Assembly: GCA_964017125.1 (NCBI GenBank)
Contig: OZ024907.1
Coordinates: 22,079,876-22,143,875 of the forward strand
DNA: 64,000 nt
Direction of reading: 5' to 3'
Source: Flabesymbios commensalis
Lineage: Eukaryota; Annelida; Polychaeta; Terebellida; Flabelligeridae
In this document: in pieces, positions 1 to 12,060 of the stretch
Layout: the number at the start of each line of letters is the position of its first letter
Numbering within the stretch: position 1 is the first letter of the stretch
Translations under genes and position numbers: made by a program
The notes under the pieces: generated by a model
What the model saw: the letters and a program-made list of their open reading frames with translations, nothing else
Database searches by the model: none
Told to the model about the DNA's origin: nothing

Positions 1-540
1 GACTGTTGATAAATCAACTTGAAACAGGTATTTATACTACCTTCTGGAATGATATCCTGCAAAACACACATGCTACTAATAAAAATGTACAGCATGCAAA
101 ACTAGATTTGAATAGTGGGTTGGTGTTACTGAGCAGTTTGAGAGATTATGTTGCATCACATCGTGACTCTTTCAACATTTATGAGAGGCAAGGCTCTCTG
201 GTTCAGCAGACTATATGCAGATGAAAACTCAACACAAACACCGAAATGTACGTCTTAAATAATTCATTGGATTATGGCCAAACAGAAGAAGTCGTGCTCA
301 GCCCTTCCGAAAAATACAGAACAGAAAGTTTCCTACCTGTTGTTCATTAGTTTGTTGCTTTTCTCGATCAACGTCTACAAGCATACAGGCAGATATCAAA
401 CCAATTTAACTTTTTCAGTAAAATCAAAAAATGTTTTTTAGATGAACTTGGTTTTGCAGCAGAAAATCTCACTACGTCTTATCCGGATGACTTGGACATC
501 AAATTTGTTGACGAATTCCTAAAAATTAAAGACACCCTGT
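1..540 (+). pseudogene. hAT transposase remnant, ZMYM1/TTF-type
   Basis: The translation contains LNSGLVLLSSLRDYVASHRD, then LSPSEKYRTESF and TSYPDDLDIKFVDEFLKIKD. This is the order and wording of the C-terminal part of the hAT transposases related to ZMYM1 (helical dimerisation segment before the catalytic Glu block). The frame is broken: a TGA at 222-224 ends the first segment, the homology resumes near 280, and there is another in-frame TAG near 347. The window starts inside it. The homology stops abruptly near 540, where a LINE fragment takes over. Confidence 0.6.
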
Positions 541-985
541 CAGATAAAGTCACTCTCATATGGAGTTCCACAGGGCTCTGTGCTGGGACCAGTGCTTTTC
601 ATTCTATACACGACACCACTCAGAGCTATATCTCCAGTTTTAGCATAAACCACCATCTTTATGCCGCTGATACTCAAATATACATATTTTTATCTGTTTC
701 CAACGCTTGGGAATCTCTTGAGAAGTTGCAACACTGTTTAGGCCTGGATGACAGGGCCTAAGCTTAAGCTTACCCCTCATTGGTACCAAATTTCGAGAAA
801 AAATCTAAAATAATTTCCCATGCTTAATTCTAGGTCAAGACACAAATGCATCAGCCAAAAAAAATCCTGGTGTAATATTTGACAGGAGCCTGAAATTCCG
901 AAAACACATATCTCAAACATGTAGGGCATGCTTGTATCATATATGTGCCAAGCAAATTGCAGTGGCACTAGTCAGTAGCAACAAA
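541..985 (+). pseudogene. LINE reverse-transcriptase fragment (CR1/L2 group)
   Basis: The translation reads a degenerate GVPQGSVLGP block, then ISSFSINHHLYAADTQIYI, which is the catalytic YADD box with one D changed to A. Further on come the FDRSLKFRKHISQTCRA and AKQIAVALVS blocks in shifted frames. The order fits the palm and thumb of CR1/L2-like non-LTR elements. It is truncated at both ends and inactive. Confidence 0.7.
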
Positions 986-2350
986 GCCCATGTACAAAAA
1001 TCATGTACAAAAACTTGCGGATTTCACCATACAAATGTGTGTAATACATAATGCAGTTGTGTCGCCTTTTAACGGGAGTCATCTTATATTAAGATAACAT
1101 TTTAGAACTTAAATTGTCTTCAAATAAATAACAGAAGAGCTGCATGCAGAAAGTACACAATTATGTGGGTACAGGACGAGAGGGGGAGTGATGGTATGTG
1201 ACAATGTCGTCAAGCATGGAGACGACAAGGAAGATTGGGACAAAACATAGATAACAACCATAACTTGATAGACGTGTCTTTTGATTCAAACTTTTACTTT
1301 TTTTTTCAAACTCTATTTAGCACACTTGAGCAATATCATACAATTTTAAAATGTAAGCCTTCTCTATCGGACCACTGCGCCCAATGTCACTGAGGACTGA
1401 AGTGTTAACAGTATACTGCTATCTTGAAAACAAGACACGCTCATTTTTTATGACACAATTTATTCATGGTTGAATTTTAATAATTTTCTATTTCTCCTTC
1501 CAATACTGATAAAAATGTGTTCATTGTTTACCCGCAGTACATGTTGTAGCCGAATGGTGACATAAATATGTAATATTAAAGTGAAACATTCACAATGTGA
1601 TTTAGTAAGTTTGTCTTTGATGAACATAATAATTTGATATCTTTTATGACTCCTATGTACATTCTGTTAGGTATAATTCCGAAAATTCAAACGCCCCAAA
1701 CCCTAAATATTCAAATATTGCTTCTTGGACAGGAATGTATGCGATTTAATATTGGCATGAAAATTATTTTACTGAATGATCTCAGCATTAAACTAGACAT
1801 GAATTGTGACTTTTCAAGTAACAATAATATTTGGGCTAGGTTTTATGAGTGTTTGTGGCAGCCTTTTCAAATTTTGTTAGGTTATTTTTATCATAACAGA
1901 TTGATTGGAATTTTGCGTAAGAGATTTTTGGCAGCCATTCTGAACTGTAATTTTAGACTTCTGACTTCAGACTTCAAATTTCAGAAGTCCCCACTGAGCT
2001 TTTGTACTTGAAATATTTATATTTGTTTGTTAAATGGAATCGCATTCAGAGTGCCAAGTACAAACATTGACTTGTCTCTGTTCACTTAATGTTGTATCAC
2101 TATCCCCGACGCTAGCCCAACATTAAAACAACATTGATTCAACGTTTTTTGTTTGAATAGAATTGCAACAACTGTACATACTTAATACACAATATTGATT
2201 TAATACTGGGCCACACACTGGCCCGGAATTGAAACATTGGATACATGCATTTTTATTATCCAATCTATTATCCCTGTTCACCCTCCTGGCAATGAATGGA
2301 GAATCACCCGACGTGTACACTATTGAACCAACATTGGACCCTATTATAGG
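986..2350. other. non-coding stretch, decayed MITE-like end
   Basis: No credible gene is present. A 125-codon open frame at 1634-2011 has no recognisable motif and looks like chance. At about 2105-2350 there are several CCAACATT/AATGTTG words in both orientations, which resemble the interior of the CCCAGCAAACAC palindrome family found elsewhere in the window, but no clean ends are left. Confidence 0.4.
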
Positions 2351-2369
2351 CCTACTGCCGTGCAAGCCA

Positions 2370-2472
2370 AAAGGCAGTATCTGCTCACTTTACAAGTAAG
2401 CAGATACTGCCTTTTGCATTTGAAGAGCAGCATAGTGCAGTATCTGCTCACTTCACAAGTAAGCAGAAATTG
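2370..2472. repeat. two copies of a GCAGTATCTGCTTACTT hairpin repeat
   Basis: A near-perfect hairpin at 2370-2414 (arms GGCAGTATCTGCTCACTT and AAGTAAGCAGATACTGCC) is followed by a degraded copy at 2437-2472. The same hairpin recurs at 16334-16374 and 48783-48822. Confidence 0.7.
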
Positions 2473-2534
2473 CTTTTTGCCATTCAAGAGTATAGTGATC
2501 CATGAAATCATGAATAAATCCGGAAGAACATGTT

Positions 2535-3455
2535 AGATGACTTAGAAATGATAATGATACATCTGTCATTGAAAATGTTCATTTAAATGCTTTAAAACGA
2601 TTTTTGAATGTACCTTTTATAACACCCAACGCACTGGTCTATGGTGATACTGGCAGGCACGAATTGTATATAAGAAGTACTATCTGCAGCATTAGATACT
2701 GGCTGAAAATTCTAAAAATGAATGATTCTAGGTATGTGAAAAAGGTATATAACATGATGTTAAATAGGAGTACTGCAAATAGTTGGACTAATCAAATAAA
2801 AGATGTTTTATATAATTTAAATCTGAGCGAATATTGGGAAAATCAATTGGTTGAAAATGAAAGAAATTTCCTGCACATAGTAGAAAGTAAATTGATAGAA
2901 ATTAGTGACAATAAATGGTCAGCCTGCATAGCTAGGAGTAATGGATACAGTGTATATAGGACGTTTAAGCTCTACAGGTTTAAAGAAGATTACCTTAAAA
3001 TAATACACACACGGAAACTAAGAAAACTAGTGACATGCTTCAGGTTGGGAGTGAGTGATATGTTTGTACATAGAAATAGATTTGATTACCACGCACAATT
3101 TGTATGTCCACTCTGCACTGAGTATGAAGAAAATGAGGTGCACTTTATACTACAATGTCCTGTGTTTCATGATATACGATTAAAATATCTAAGACCATTT
3201 GACAGCCCACCAAACAATCACACGTGTGTACGATTATTGTCATGCGATGAACCCGAAATTATTCGAAGCTTGAGCCTTTTTATTCTCCATGCGTTTAAAA
3301 GAAGACATAATTATTTGTATGGTAATATTGTTGAACAGTTATAAAAAAATGACCATTGTATATCACATACTGTTATAATAATATTGTTGTTGAATGTTTT
3401 GAAAGGGCCATTGGCCTATCAAATAAAAACTACTACTACTACTACTTAGAAAAGT
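2535..3455 (+). mobile_element. 5'-truncated LINE, C-terminal region with CTA tail
   Basis: An open frame of about 246 codons to the stop at 3344 encodes the post-RT region of a non-LTR retrotransposon. Visible blocks are NVPFITPNALVYGDTGRHEL, YWLKILKMNDSR, a zinc knuckle CPLCTEYEENEVHFILQCP near the end, and FILHAFKRR. The reverse transcriptase itself is missing, and an in-frame TGA lies just upstream near 2532. The 3' UTR ends in (CTA)n at 3431-3447, the kind of short tandem tail such elements leave. The uninterrupted frame suggests a fairly recent insertion. Confidence 0.75.
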
Positions 3456-3837
3456 CATAGCACCCCTCCTGAATACTCTGGGAATGTTGTGTCAAAATTT
3501 CAAGCTGATTAGATAAAAACTCAGGGAGAAATAGCGTCTTACAAAAACGTGCCAAGAATAATAAGTTAAAAGTTCCGTTGAAAACTCAATATATTTGGAC
3601 ATAGCCCAAATATAATAAGCTAATTCTGTGACAAAACCGCTCAGATCAGGTGAATCAGCAGTAAAAGTAACATTCTTTATATCAGCAAAATATTTCTGTT
3701 CAGGGATATTCCGAATGATAAACATGACAAATGATCCGTGTCATTGGACTATATATAGTAATATTATGTTTTCCTTTGTCCTTATATTGGTTTTCTTTGC
3801 CCGTATCTACCCTTGCACACATCGTCACCTGCCCGTG
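3456..3837. other. non-coding stretch
   Basis: No gene is seen. The segment around 3517-3540 (CAGGGAGAAATAGCGT) matches the ends of the tandem units at 13548-13855, so part of this is a dispersed repeat. Confidence 0.35.
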
Positions 3838-3945
3838 CCAGCACATACGAGACGATGAACCAATTCTGGGGTAATGCTGGACCAGCATTACAAATGTTAG
3901 ACAAACATTACCCTGTATTTGGGTCAACGTCTCGTGGTAGCTGGG
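3838..3945. mobile_element. palindromic MITE, CCCAGCAAACAC family (degenerate)
   Basis: The arms CCAGCACATACGAGACG and CGTCTCGTGGTAGCTGG face each other, with further internal complementarity (GTAATGCTGG / CCAGCATTAC). It belongs to the foldback family best seen at 14525-14639. Confidence 0.6.
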
Positions 3946-4189
3946 CGTCACCTGTTATTTGTGAACAATGCTTATGCATACTTGCTTATACGGAACCAAA
4001 GAAGAACCAAAGGAAAGAAGATAATTGAAAAGTATTCATAACTAACCACCAAATTATTGGATAAAAATAAAAGTAAACCTCCGTCAATTCTTTTTTTCTG
4101 ATTTACATGATGTAAAATATGTATTGTTTTTAATAGGATCAATGTAGTGTGATAGAAAATATAGAGACGAAATTCCTGATTTTTAATTT

Positions 4190-4386
4190 TGAACAACCAT
4201 GTCAAAAATAAGAAATACGGAAATTTTGCCTCTATCTAGCCTAACTGGTGAATGCGCAGCACAAAAATTAAAAACAACTTTTGCAAATCTAATCTATGGA
4301 AATGTTTACATCATATGGTCATATTAAAAAGCCAAAATAAAATCACCGATTTTTTTTATGATTTCAGCGTGGGCCTGTCCCTTTAA
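4190..4386 (-). mobile_element. TTAA-ended foldback MITE, left relative
   Basis: Read on the minus strand it starts TTAAAGGGACAGGCCC, followed by TTTTATTTTGGCTTTTTAA, ATATGACCATATGATGTAAA and the AAGAAATACGGAAATTT motif. The same order occurs at 4907-5130 on the plus strand and in the complete palindrome at 52702-52930. Confidence 0.55.
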
Positions 4387-4906
4387 CCTTGGGACATCAA
4401 ACGTTATATTGCACAAGTTCATATGACTGTTCAACCATTTCCCACACACAGCACCCCTCTTTTCCCTAACTAGGACACAAACTCAGGCAAAATAAACTTA
4501 CTAGGATACCGGCCTACGACCGATCCTAATAATCTTTATTCAATAAGGGTGTACCATTTAGCGTTGAAGTGCTATATTCTGCAATGGGTCCTCGTAAAAC
4601 CATACACATATAGTTGTCAATTACAATCAATGAGCACATGTGAAATTTAACACATTTTATACAACACATACTAGTATGATAAATTTTACTATTGAAGGGC
4701 TTACGTTCATAACATAACAACTTATGAAAATTAAATTGTGTATAGATAATAGATACAAAATATGTACACATACACATATATATATGCGTACACATAATAT
4801 GATTATTCATTAACTAAATGGAAGATGGTGCCGAATAGGATCAAATGGTGGCCATCTTGGATTGATGCAAATGAGGGTAAACATGCGTAAGTTCAACTTT
4901 TATACA
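4387..4906. other. non-coding spacer between two facing MITE relatives
   Basis: No gene. There are TG/CA-rich and AT-rich tracts around 4760-4800 and a GGTGGCCATCTTGGATT word at 4847-4863 of the kind found in the satellites further on. Confidence 0.35.
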
Positions 4907-5130
4907 TTAAAGCGACACTGTCACAATCAGACTAAAGTAAAATCATACAAAAAATCAGTACGTTTTTTATTTTGACTTCCTATTATGACCATAAATGATA
5001 TAATGTAAACATGTCCACAGACTAGAGCTGCAAAAGTTTTTAATTTTTTTGTGTTGCTCATAAATTTACCAGTTAAGCGAGATATAAGACGAAAATTCCT
5101 ATTTTTTATTTCGGACATGCAAAATAAGAA
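4907..5130 (+). mobile_element. TTAA-ended foldback MITE, right relative
   Basis: It starts TTAAAGCGACACTGTCACAA and continues with the same blocks as 4190-4386 in opposite orientation (TATTATGACCATAAATGATA, AATGTAAACATGTCCACAGA). The centre shows an imperfect palindrome around TTATTTCGGACATGCAAAATAA. Confidence 0.55.
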
Positions 5131-5631
5131 ATACGGGAATCTCATCATTGTAGGCGTAAAAGTACAATGTATAAAGTTGATAAGAGCCGAAAGCGTAGCA
5201 ACCGGCTTGCAGACGGGAATTGTTACGCACAGTGAACCTAGTGTCATTCTTTTTTCACATATTATCGTCCATTATAAATTAGAGGCCAGAATAGTAGACT
5301 TCTATGTGAATCTAAATAAGGAAAAAAGAAACTCCAGCGAGTATACCCACCAAATGTTGACGTTCCAGTTCTGAAGCACCGTGTCAACAACTTGTATGAG
5401 CCATGCAGTGTCATGACTCGCCCATTGAGGTCTTAACCTGCTATCTGGATGGTGATGTTTTTGTTTTGAGTATGGTGCGCCAGCGGTAGTTCTAAACTAA
5501 CCAGTAAGGTCGTTCCAAAAGCTCTTGAAGCAAGCAACGTCTCGCAACAGACCTGTCAACCCTCCCGTTTTCGGCGGGAGCCTCCCGTTTTAGAGGGGCA
5601 TCTCCCGACCTTCATTTTCTCCCGTTTTTAA
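5131..5631. other. non-coding stretch
   Basis: No gene. A CTCCCGTTTT word is repeated about four times with small changes between 5561 and 5632, just beyond the 3' end of the LINE, and may be a decayed short tandem repeat. Confidence 0.35.
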
Positions 5632-8600
5632 GTTATTTGACTTTGACTTTGTACTCCAGCAGCACCTCCTATGTGGAGTATCAGGCTGGAGGGGGGAAAG
5701 GGCTGGTAGACTTAGTCAACCAGCTGACTCTTGAACGCTGCCACAGTTTTTGATTCTATGGCAGCTGCCGGAAGAGAATTGCAATCAGGGATAGTTCGAT
5801 GCCAAAAAGAATTTTGTCCCAGTGTGGTGTTAGCTCTAAGATGTTTATAGGCCTGATTGTGCCCACCACGTGTTCTTCTGTCCGCTGGGATTAAACGGTC
5901 ATCGATAGGAATTTCGACTAGCTCATTTAAAATTTTGAACATGCTTACAAGTCTAGAATTTTTACGTCTTGTTTTCAAGTCAGTCCAGCCCAGGTTCTGA
6001 AGGAGAGATGTCACACTGGCTGTTTGTCTATAATTTTGGGTGACAAATCTTGCTGCTGATCTTTGAATTTTTTCTAATTTATCAATATCTTTTTGTCTAA
6101 AGGGGTCCCAAACTGCTGAAGAGTATTCTAAGGATGATCTGACCAGGGAGAAATAGGCAGTCTCCCTTAGTTTAGGGGGACATGCCTTCAGGTTCCTCCG
6201 AAGGAAGCCCAGAGTGGAATTTGCTTTACTTGTAATTCTGTTAATGTGGGCCTCCCACTCCAGGGTCTCGCTAAGGCAAACACCAAGATATGGTGTTGAT
6301 GAAACGTTCATTAGTGTTTCGCCTTTAAGGGTGTACTCAAATTCCAGGTTTTTTTATTTCGGCCTGGACACCCTAAGGACCGAGCATTTCGAGGGGTTGA
6401 AACACATCCCCCATCGATCTGCCCAGTCCTGTAACGCAGATAGGTCTCTCTGCAGCTGCTCCTGATCTGCTCGACATTTTATCGGGCGATACAGGAGGCA
6501 GTCATCTGCAAAGAGGCGAACCTGGTGGTAGGGGGGTCATTAATATAGGTCAAAAAGAGTAGGGGTCCGACAACAGTACCCTGGGGCACACCGGACCTCA
6601 CGCGAGCTGATTCTGAAGAGCTGCCATCAACTACTACTCCAATTAAGAGTTGTTCCCCGAATTCCATAGTGGTCAAGTTTGTGCAAGAGGCGTTGGTGGG
6701 GGACAACAGCAAAGGCCTTACTAAAATCCAAGACAACAACATCTGTTTGTGTCTTGCTTTCAAAATTTTGAATAAATTCATCAGTTGTAATCAAAAGCTG
6801 GCTTTCGCATGAGTGTTTTGATCGAAAGCCATGCTGTACAGGTGTTAAAATTTTGTTTTCCGAAAAATGGGACATGATTTGTTTACAAATGATGTGTTCG
6901 AGTAATTTGGCACAAACACATGTGAGGGATATCGGCCTGTAGTTTGCCGGAGAGTGCCGATCCCCTTTTTTGAAGACAGGGGCAACATTAGCCTCTACCC
7001 AGTCATCTGGTAATTTGCCCGTCTGTAGAGATTGGTCGAAAATAATTTGAAGAAAGGGAGATATTTCGCTGGCAGCATTCTTCAGAATCAAGTTCGGGAG
7101 CTCGTCCAGTCCGGATGCCTTTCCGCCGTTTAAACCCTCAAGTAATTTATTTACGCCTTGAACGGTAATTTTGAATTTGGGCATTTCAGTATTCGGTGGT
7201 CCTGGTAATTTAGGTATATTCTTGGTGTCTTCAGAGGTAAAAACTGAGCAAAATTGGTTGTTTAGTATTTCGGCCTTACGTCTGCTATCTGAATGCAGCT
7301 GGCCGTTTTCCTTCAAGGGAGAGACACCATTTCCATCCTGACGTTTAGATTTAATATAACGCCAGAGTGGTTTTGAATTTTTTTGTTCTAAAGATTCAGA
7401 AAGTTTGTTTTTCAAAAAAGACCACCTGGCAGACCTGATGGCACGCTGGGTCTGCCGTTTACATAGTTTATATTTTGCCCAATGGTCAGCTTTATTCGTA
7501 CGCTTGGCTTTGCTATATAAAGATGGTTTTTTTCCGAATAGATGCAAGGAGTGATTTGGATAGCCAAGGTAGATTTTCCCGAGGGGAAGTCATTTTAGTT
7601 GGTATAAATTTGTCCAGGCATTGGTTTTGGATGGATTTGAGTTTCAACCAATTTTCATTAACAGAACGGCTGGGACTGTTTTCTGAAAAGGACGTCCAGC
7701 AGCTCCTAATTTGTTGCTTCCCAATTAGCCTTTTTGAACTGACGCACTGGGCGGGGTTTTGTACGACGGTAGGGTGGGTCAATATCCAGTTCGGTCACAA
7801 CAGCACAGTGGTCCGAGATTCAAGGTACACTATGAGAAGATTTTATCAAACCGGGTTTATTTGTGATCAGGAGGTCCAAAATAGTTTCTTTTCTAGTTGG
7901 TTCTTTGTGAATTTGGGCCAAGGCATGCGTATCTAGGCTTGACAAAAGCAGCTCGCATTGTGATTTGTTTGCTGCTTTAGGATTTACTACTCCATTGTCC
8001 CAGTCAATACCAGGCAGGTTGAAATCACCTCCCAGGACAATGGTCAGATTTGAATTTTTTGGCATGAGGTCTAAAGATTTCGCAAGTTCTTCTGAAGTAC
8101 TAATTTTGGAGTCAGGAGGTCTATAAAAACACCCGAGGGTTAAGAATTTTGATGCCGATATCTGAACTTTAGCCCATAAAATTTCACAGTTGGTTTCTAA
8201 ATCAGGGAGGAGGGTCATGTCATAATGTTTTCTGACAGCAATAAAGACTCATCCTCCTCGGGCTTTCGAATTTCGATCTTTACGCAAAACTTGGTATTCA
8301 GGAGGGAAAATTTCACTGGTAGTGGTATCCTTGTCAAGCCAAGATTCAGTGCCGAGGATGCAATCAGGTTGGTAGTAATTTAAAGATGCTAAAAAATTTG
8401 CTACTTTCCCCTTTAGGCTTCTGCAATTTATCAATAAAGTACGCCAGTTTCTTTGACGGTTTTTAGGCCTAAAGGGGGGAATTGGACTACTGTGCTGTGT
8501 GGGAGCGAAATCTGAATTCGGTGAATTGACGTTCTCAGAGCCACTAAAATTTAAATTGTCAAAATTATTAGTGGTTTTAATTTCAAACGAGTGGAATAAA

Positions 8601-9190
8601 TTTCGATCAAAATTTGGATGATTGCATCGACAGCATATCCACGAGACGTTTGTTGTGGAATATGCCAGGAAGGTGAAAGATCCCATGTCGACGCAATTTT
8701 TGTGAAACCACACATCACAACTATCACAGCAAATTCCACGCTGCTCCCATGTGACCGGGTCTTCGCAATAGCCACATGGGAAGATCGATGACAAATTTAG
8801 GCTTCCGGACATGGGAGGACCTGGATTAACTTTAACCTGGCCAGAAAGTAAAATTAAAAATAAGGCTGAACCAAAATCTAATTTAGGTGGACTGGGCTGA
8901 CTTGATCCAAGATCCCCACGAAAAATGCGAGAACTGAGAAAAACATTAGCATGTATTGCCGGGGGGCCGAAATCGAGTACCGGTGATGTAAAAAGAATAT
9001 CATGTTCCCTGTACAAAGTGTAATCATGGAGAAAGGGGATTTCGTGAGGGTAATTTACACCTCTAATGTCCTCTGATACAATTCGAGTGAGGACTAAACT
9101 GGCTGCAAACACAACCAGAAAATGTTTCATAACGGCGGTGATGTTTACATATTGAGCCGCCATTTTGTTTTTGGGTGTCATGTGATCACA
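5632..9190 (-). mobile_element. near-full-length CR1/L2-like LINE, decayed
   Basis: The minus strand from 9181 encodes, in order: a hydrophobic N-terminus (KHFLVVFAASLVL, signal-like), a 2A-like GQVKVNPGP at 8843-8816, a PHD finger (CGYC, CCDSCDVWFHKNC, WICCRC), an apurinic-type endonuclease (NCRSLKGKVANF, then LGGDFNLPGIDW at about 8040-8000), and a reverse transcriptase ([41 protein letters not shown]). The thumb/C-terminal region runs to the stop near 5709. The frame shifts several times: after the endonuclease start, after the endonuclease, inside the palm, and at the YADD box, which is lost. So it cannot move by itself. The 3' end carries a short CAAAGT duplication near 5635. A full-length element of this type is 3.5-4.5 kb. 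Confidence 0.88.
8816..8845 (-). other. degenerate 2A-like motif in the LINE ORF
   Basis: The frame reads SGQVKVNPGP just after a hydrophobic run (ALFLILL) and just before the PHD finger. The 2A consensus is D(V/I)ExNPGP; here D is Q and E is K, so efficient ribosome skipping is doubtful. 2A sequences in this position are known from invertebrate APE-type LINEs. Confidence 0.6.
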
Positions 9191-10310
9191 CGGTGCACAG
9201 TTCGAAATAAGCCAGCGAAAATCGTATCAATAAAAGACCAGAAATTTACAGCTTTAGGATCGAAAAATAATCTAATTTGTTAATTTATAGCTTCTACGCA
9301 GGTTTAATAATTTAGATTAAACAAGGGAGCAACGGTCAAGTGGTTCTAAATAGTGAAAAAAAAGGATAAATTTGATGAGTCAACCGGGAGATTTTCTGAT
9401 CTTATCGAGCCTCCTGAGTCAACCGGGAGATGTCTGATCTTATCGAGCCTCTGGAAAATAAATGCTCTGTTTGCCACACACCAAACGTTACCTAAGATAT
9501 AAAAAAAAGATTGATATCTATATAGACTATATACTACGGTACTGTTACAGTCCGGTAGTCCGTAATAACAGACTCTGTGTGCGATACAGAGTCTGTAATA
9601 AATCATTGCCACACGTCAAGCTCGGACTACAGACCAGAGGCTTTCTATAATCTACGAAACTGACAAAATATGAAACTGACGAAACTGCATGGTTTTCTGT
9701 AATAATCGACGAAACGAAACTGACGAGACGAAACTGGTTTCTCATAATCGACGAAACTGACGGGAATTGTAAATTATTTAGTGAAAATTCAAGCAACAAA
9801 ATAGTATTAAATTCAAATGCTTCAACTGCGCCCCTCCCCCTACGCTTTCCAAACTCAACAAACACGAGATGTTGACCAAATGTTGATATTGCCTGGCGAG
9901 CCCGGCCAATTTCATTTATGGCCGGGTATTGGCCAAGGTTCTTAGTCACGTGAGAATCATGCCTGTGCTATTGAGGCCGGTGAATAATTTTCTGGGTTGC
10001 GTCAGAGGGAAAATACAATACTGTGAACAACTCTTCATCCGGGGAAGTGACCTTTCAAAAATGTCTGAATTCGGGGATTACCCTATTTTCATCTAAAAAT
10101 AGCAACAAGTCACAAACATTCGCCACTGGGCCATACCAGAGGCTACATAGAGCTCGGCTATGCCGCGTAGTGTGGCTCTGGGAAACAGAGAAATATTGAT
10201 ATTGTGGCCAGCGTTGTAGGCCTAGATGGTGGACCTACAACTTCCACACCATACAAGTAGACGGGTAGATCTATATTAGGCCTAATGACAATTTACTCAT
10301 AAGGGCCTAC
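9191..10310. other. non-coding stretch with small repeats
   Basis: No gene. It holds a short tandem pair (9375-9412 and 9416-9452), a perfect 10-bp-arm hairpin CAGACTCTGT...ACAGAGTCTG near 9569-9595, several GACGAAACTG words at 9655-9765, and a degraded CCCAGCAAACAC-type MITE near 9848-9905. Confidence 0.4.
9375..9452 (+). repeat. tandem pair of a ~40-bp unit
   Basis: GAGTCAACCGGGAGAT...CTGATCTTATCGAGCCTC occurs twice in a row with one small indel. Confidence 0.75.
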
Positions 10311-10424
10311 CATCCCAGCTGACACGAGACGTTGATTCACTGGTGTCTCAATGCTGCGCTAGCGTCGCAGACGGTGGACCAATATGGTAACAACATTGGA
10401 TCAACTCCTCATGTTTGCTGGGAT
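10311..10424. mobile_element. palindromic MITE, CCCAGCAAACAC family
   Basis: It starts CATCCCAGCTGACACGAGAC and ends CATGTTTGCTGGGAT. The inner arms contain GACGTTGATTCACTGG and the facing CAACATTGGATCAAC. The arms have diverged. Confidence 0.65.
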
Positions 10425-10820
10425 TCAATCTCCAGCTATAATATTTTGAGACTGATTTTGCATCAAATAAATAATTGTCCAAAGGACATGGTGTAAATAA
10501 ATATTTAATGGCCCTCAAAAAAAATTGCTCTCGCTTCGCTCGACATCGTTAAATGACATTTAAATTTCGCAAGGCTGGCTTGAGCCTTCTCTCCTTTCTC
10601 CAATCCCCACATCAATACTAATTATTAAGCCTAGTCTAGTTTCGGATCCAATTTTGTAGACGGAATTTTTTTTAAGAAAGTGAAATAGTCTTAATAGTTT
10701 GCTAGCTTGAGGCAGAGTGTGGAATAAATAAAATATTCCAGACACGAGGTGAAATAAATAATTTATCCAGTTTAAAAACTCCAGCCCCCGCCCCCTCAGT
10801 AATTAAATGGAGGCCTCCTA
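10425..10820. other. non-coding stretch
   Basis: No gene or clear repeat is seen. The segment 10525-10550 (GCTCTCGCTTCGCTCGACA) is a short GC-rich island. Confidence 0.35.
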
Positions 10821-10912
10821 ACCCAGCAAACACGAGACATCGACCCGTTGTTGGACCAATGTTGGACCAGCGTCATTGGTCCAACATTGGGTTGCTTTAT
10901 CGTGTTTACTGA
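10821..10912. mobile_element. palindromic MITE, CCCAGCAAACAC family
   Basis: It starts ACCCAGCAAACACGAGACAT. Its centre is an inverted pair GTTGGACCAATG / CATTGGTCCAAC, and it ends in a degraded ATCGTGTTTACTGA. Confidence 0.7.
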
Positions 10913-11371
10913 GAAACAATCTTGTTATTCTAATCTTGGTAAATTTACTACTGAACACTATCTGGGTCATATCAACCAAAAATGTACAATTGACAATTTC
11001 CCATACCTTTTTTTATTATAGGGGCTACTGCCTATATCATAAAAATGTTTGTCATATAAAACACTTTACTGTCATTTTTAAATTCAGTGGAAATGTCAGA
11101 CTCAGAAATTGTATAGGCCCCTATGGTTACATATGTTATCGACCTTTAAACATCTCATCAGTTATCAAGCATTGAATCTATATCTTTGGCCTAAAATTGA
11201 AGGATCGCATCATTTACATGCAAAATTATTGGTTATTTTCTTAAAATATTTACTTTTAGCTGTCACACAACAGTGTTATGCGAAAGCTATCTATATGGGG
11301 CAATGTTTTTTCAAATATTGATGTACGAGCAAAGCACAGTTTTTTTTAACTCGCTCTATACTCATTCACCT
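10913..11371. other. non-coding stretch
   Basis: No gene, RNA or repeat is recognised. The open frames here have no conserved motif. Confidence 0.35.
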
Positions 11372-11570
11372 GTGATGTGCCTAATAAATATTAAATACTG
11401 CATAGGCCCACTTGCATAAAAAAATTGATCGTAATTTTCAATGGGCATACAGATGGATCGACATTGAATATGTGATATTATTAGCAGAGAAAAAAAAATG
11501 CGGCAGCATAGTAGAAGGTGAAACTGCCAGGGTTTTCTATTTTTATACACACATTTATTAGGCACATCAC
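11372..11570. mobile_element. 199-bp MITE with GTGATGTGCCTAA ends
   Basis: The terminal inverted repeats GTGATGTGCCTAATAAAT and ATTTATTAGGCACATCAC are an exact 18-bp match. There is no coding capacity. The same ends occur at 12061/12380, and single ends at 12527-12542 and 14263-14276. Confidence 0.8.
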
Positions 11571-12060
11571 GTTTTTTATATTATCATTTAGCATATTAAA
11601 TATATTAAAACATGGCCTCAGCCCTGGATGAATTGAACATGAAACAATATCATGACTTACGAAAAATACCCCCCCCCCCCCCCATGGAAAGCATTTCTTT
11701 TATTACATTTTGTGAAAATAAAAATCATGATATGTCTAATAGAATACGTCTCAAATACATTTTACCATTTTCTACCTGTCTAAAGAAGGGACATTGTCTT
11801 CAACTTATTTAAGATGTTTTTAAGATAAGTTTTGTGTCCCTTTTACCATTGTGTGTCCCTTTTATACTAAACCAAGTAAACAAAAAAAATCATAAAGTAG
11901 AATGTTTGACCTGAAGTAATTCATTATTAGCTATGAAAATGTGCGAACAGATTCACTATTAGTGTCAACATGGCTTCCTCTGATGCTATGGGGGAATAGA
12001 TCATCTGCTCATGAATTTGAAGGTGGCATTTCTGTCAAGCCCACACAGAATGTTATTGTG

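Noticed and set aside
1634-2011. 125-codon open frame
   Set aside because: No motif, hydrophobic by base composition, no start context or conservation argument.
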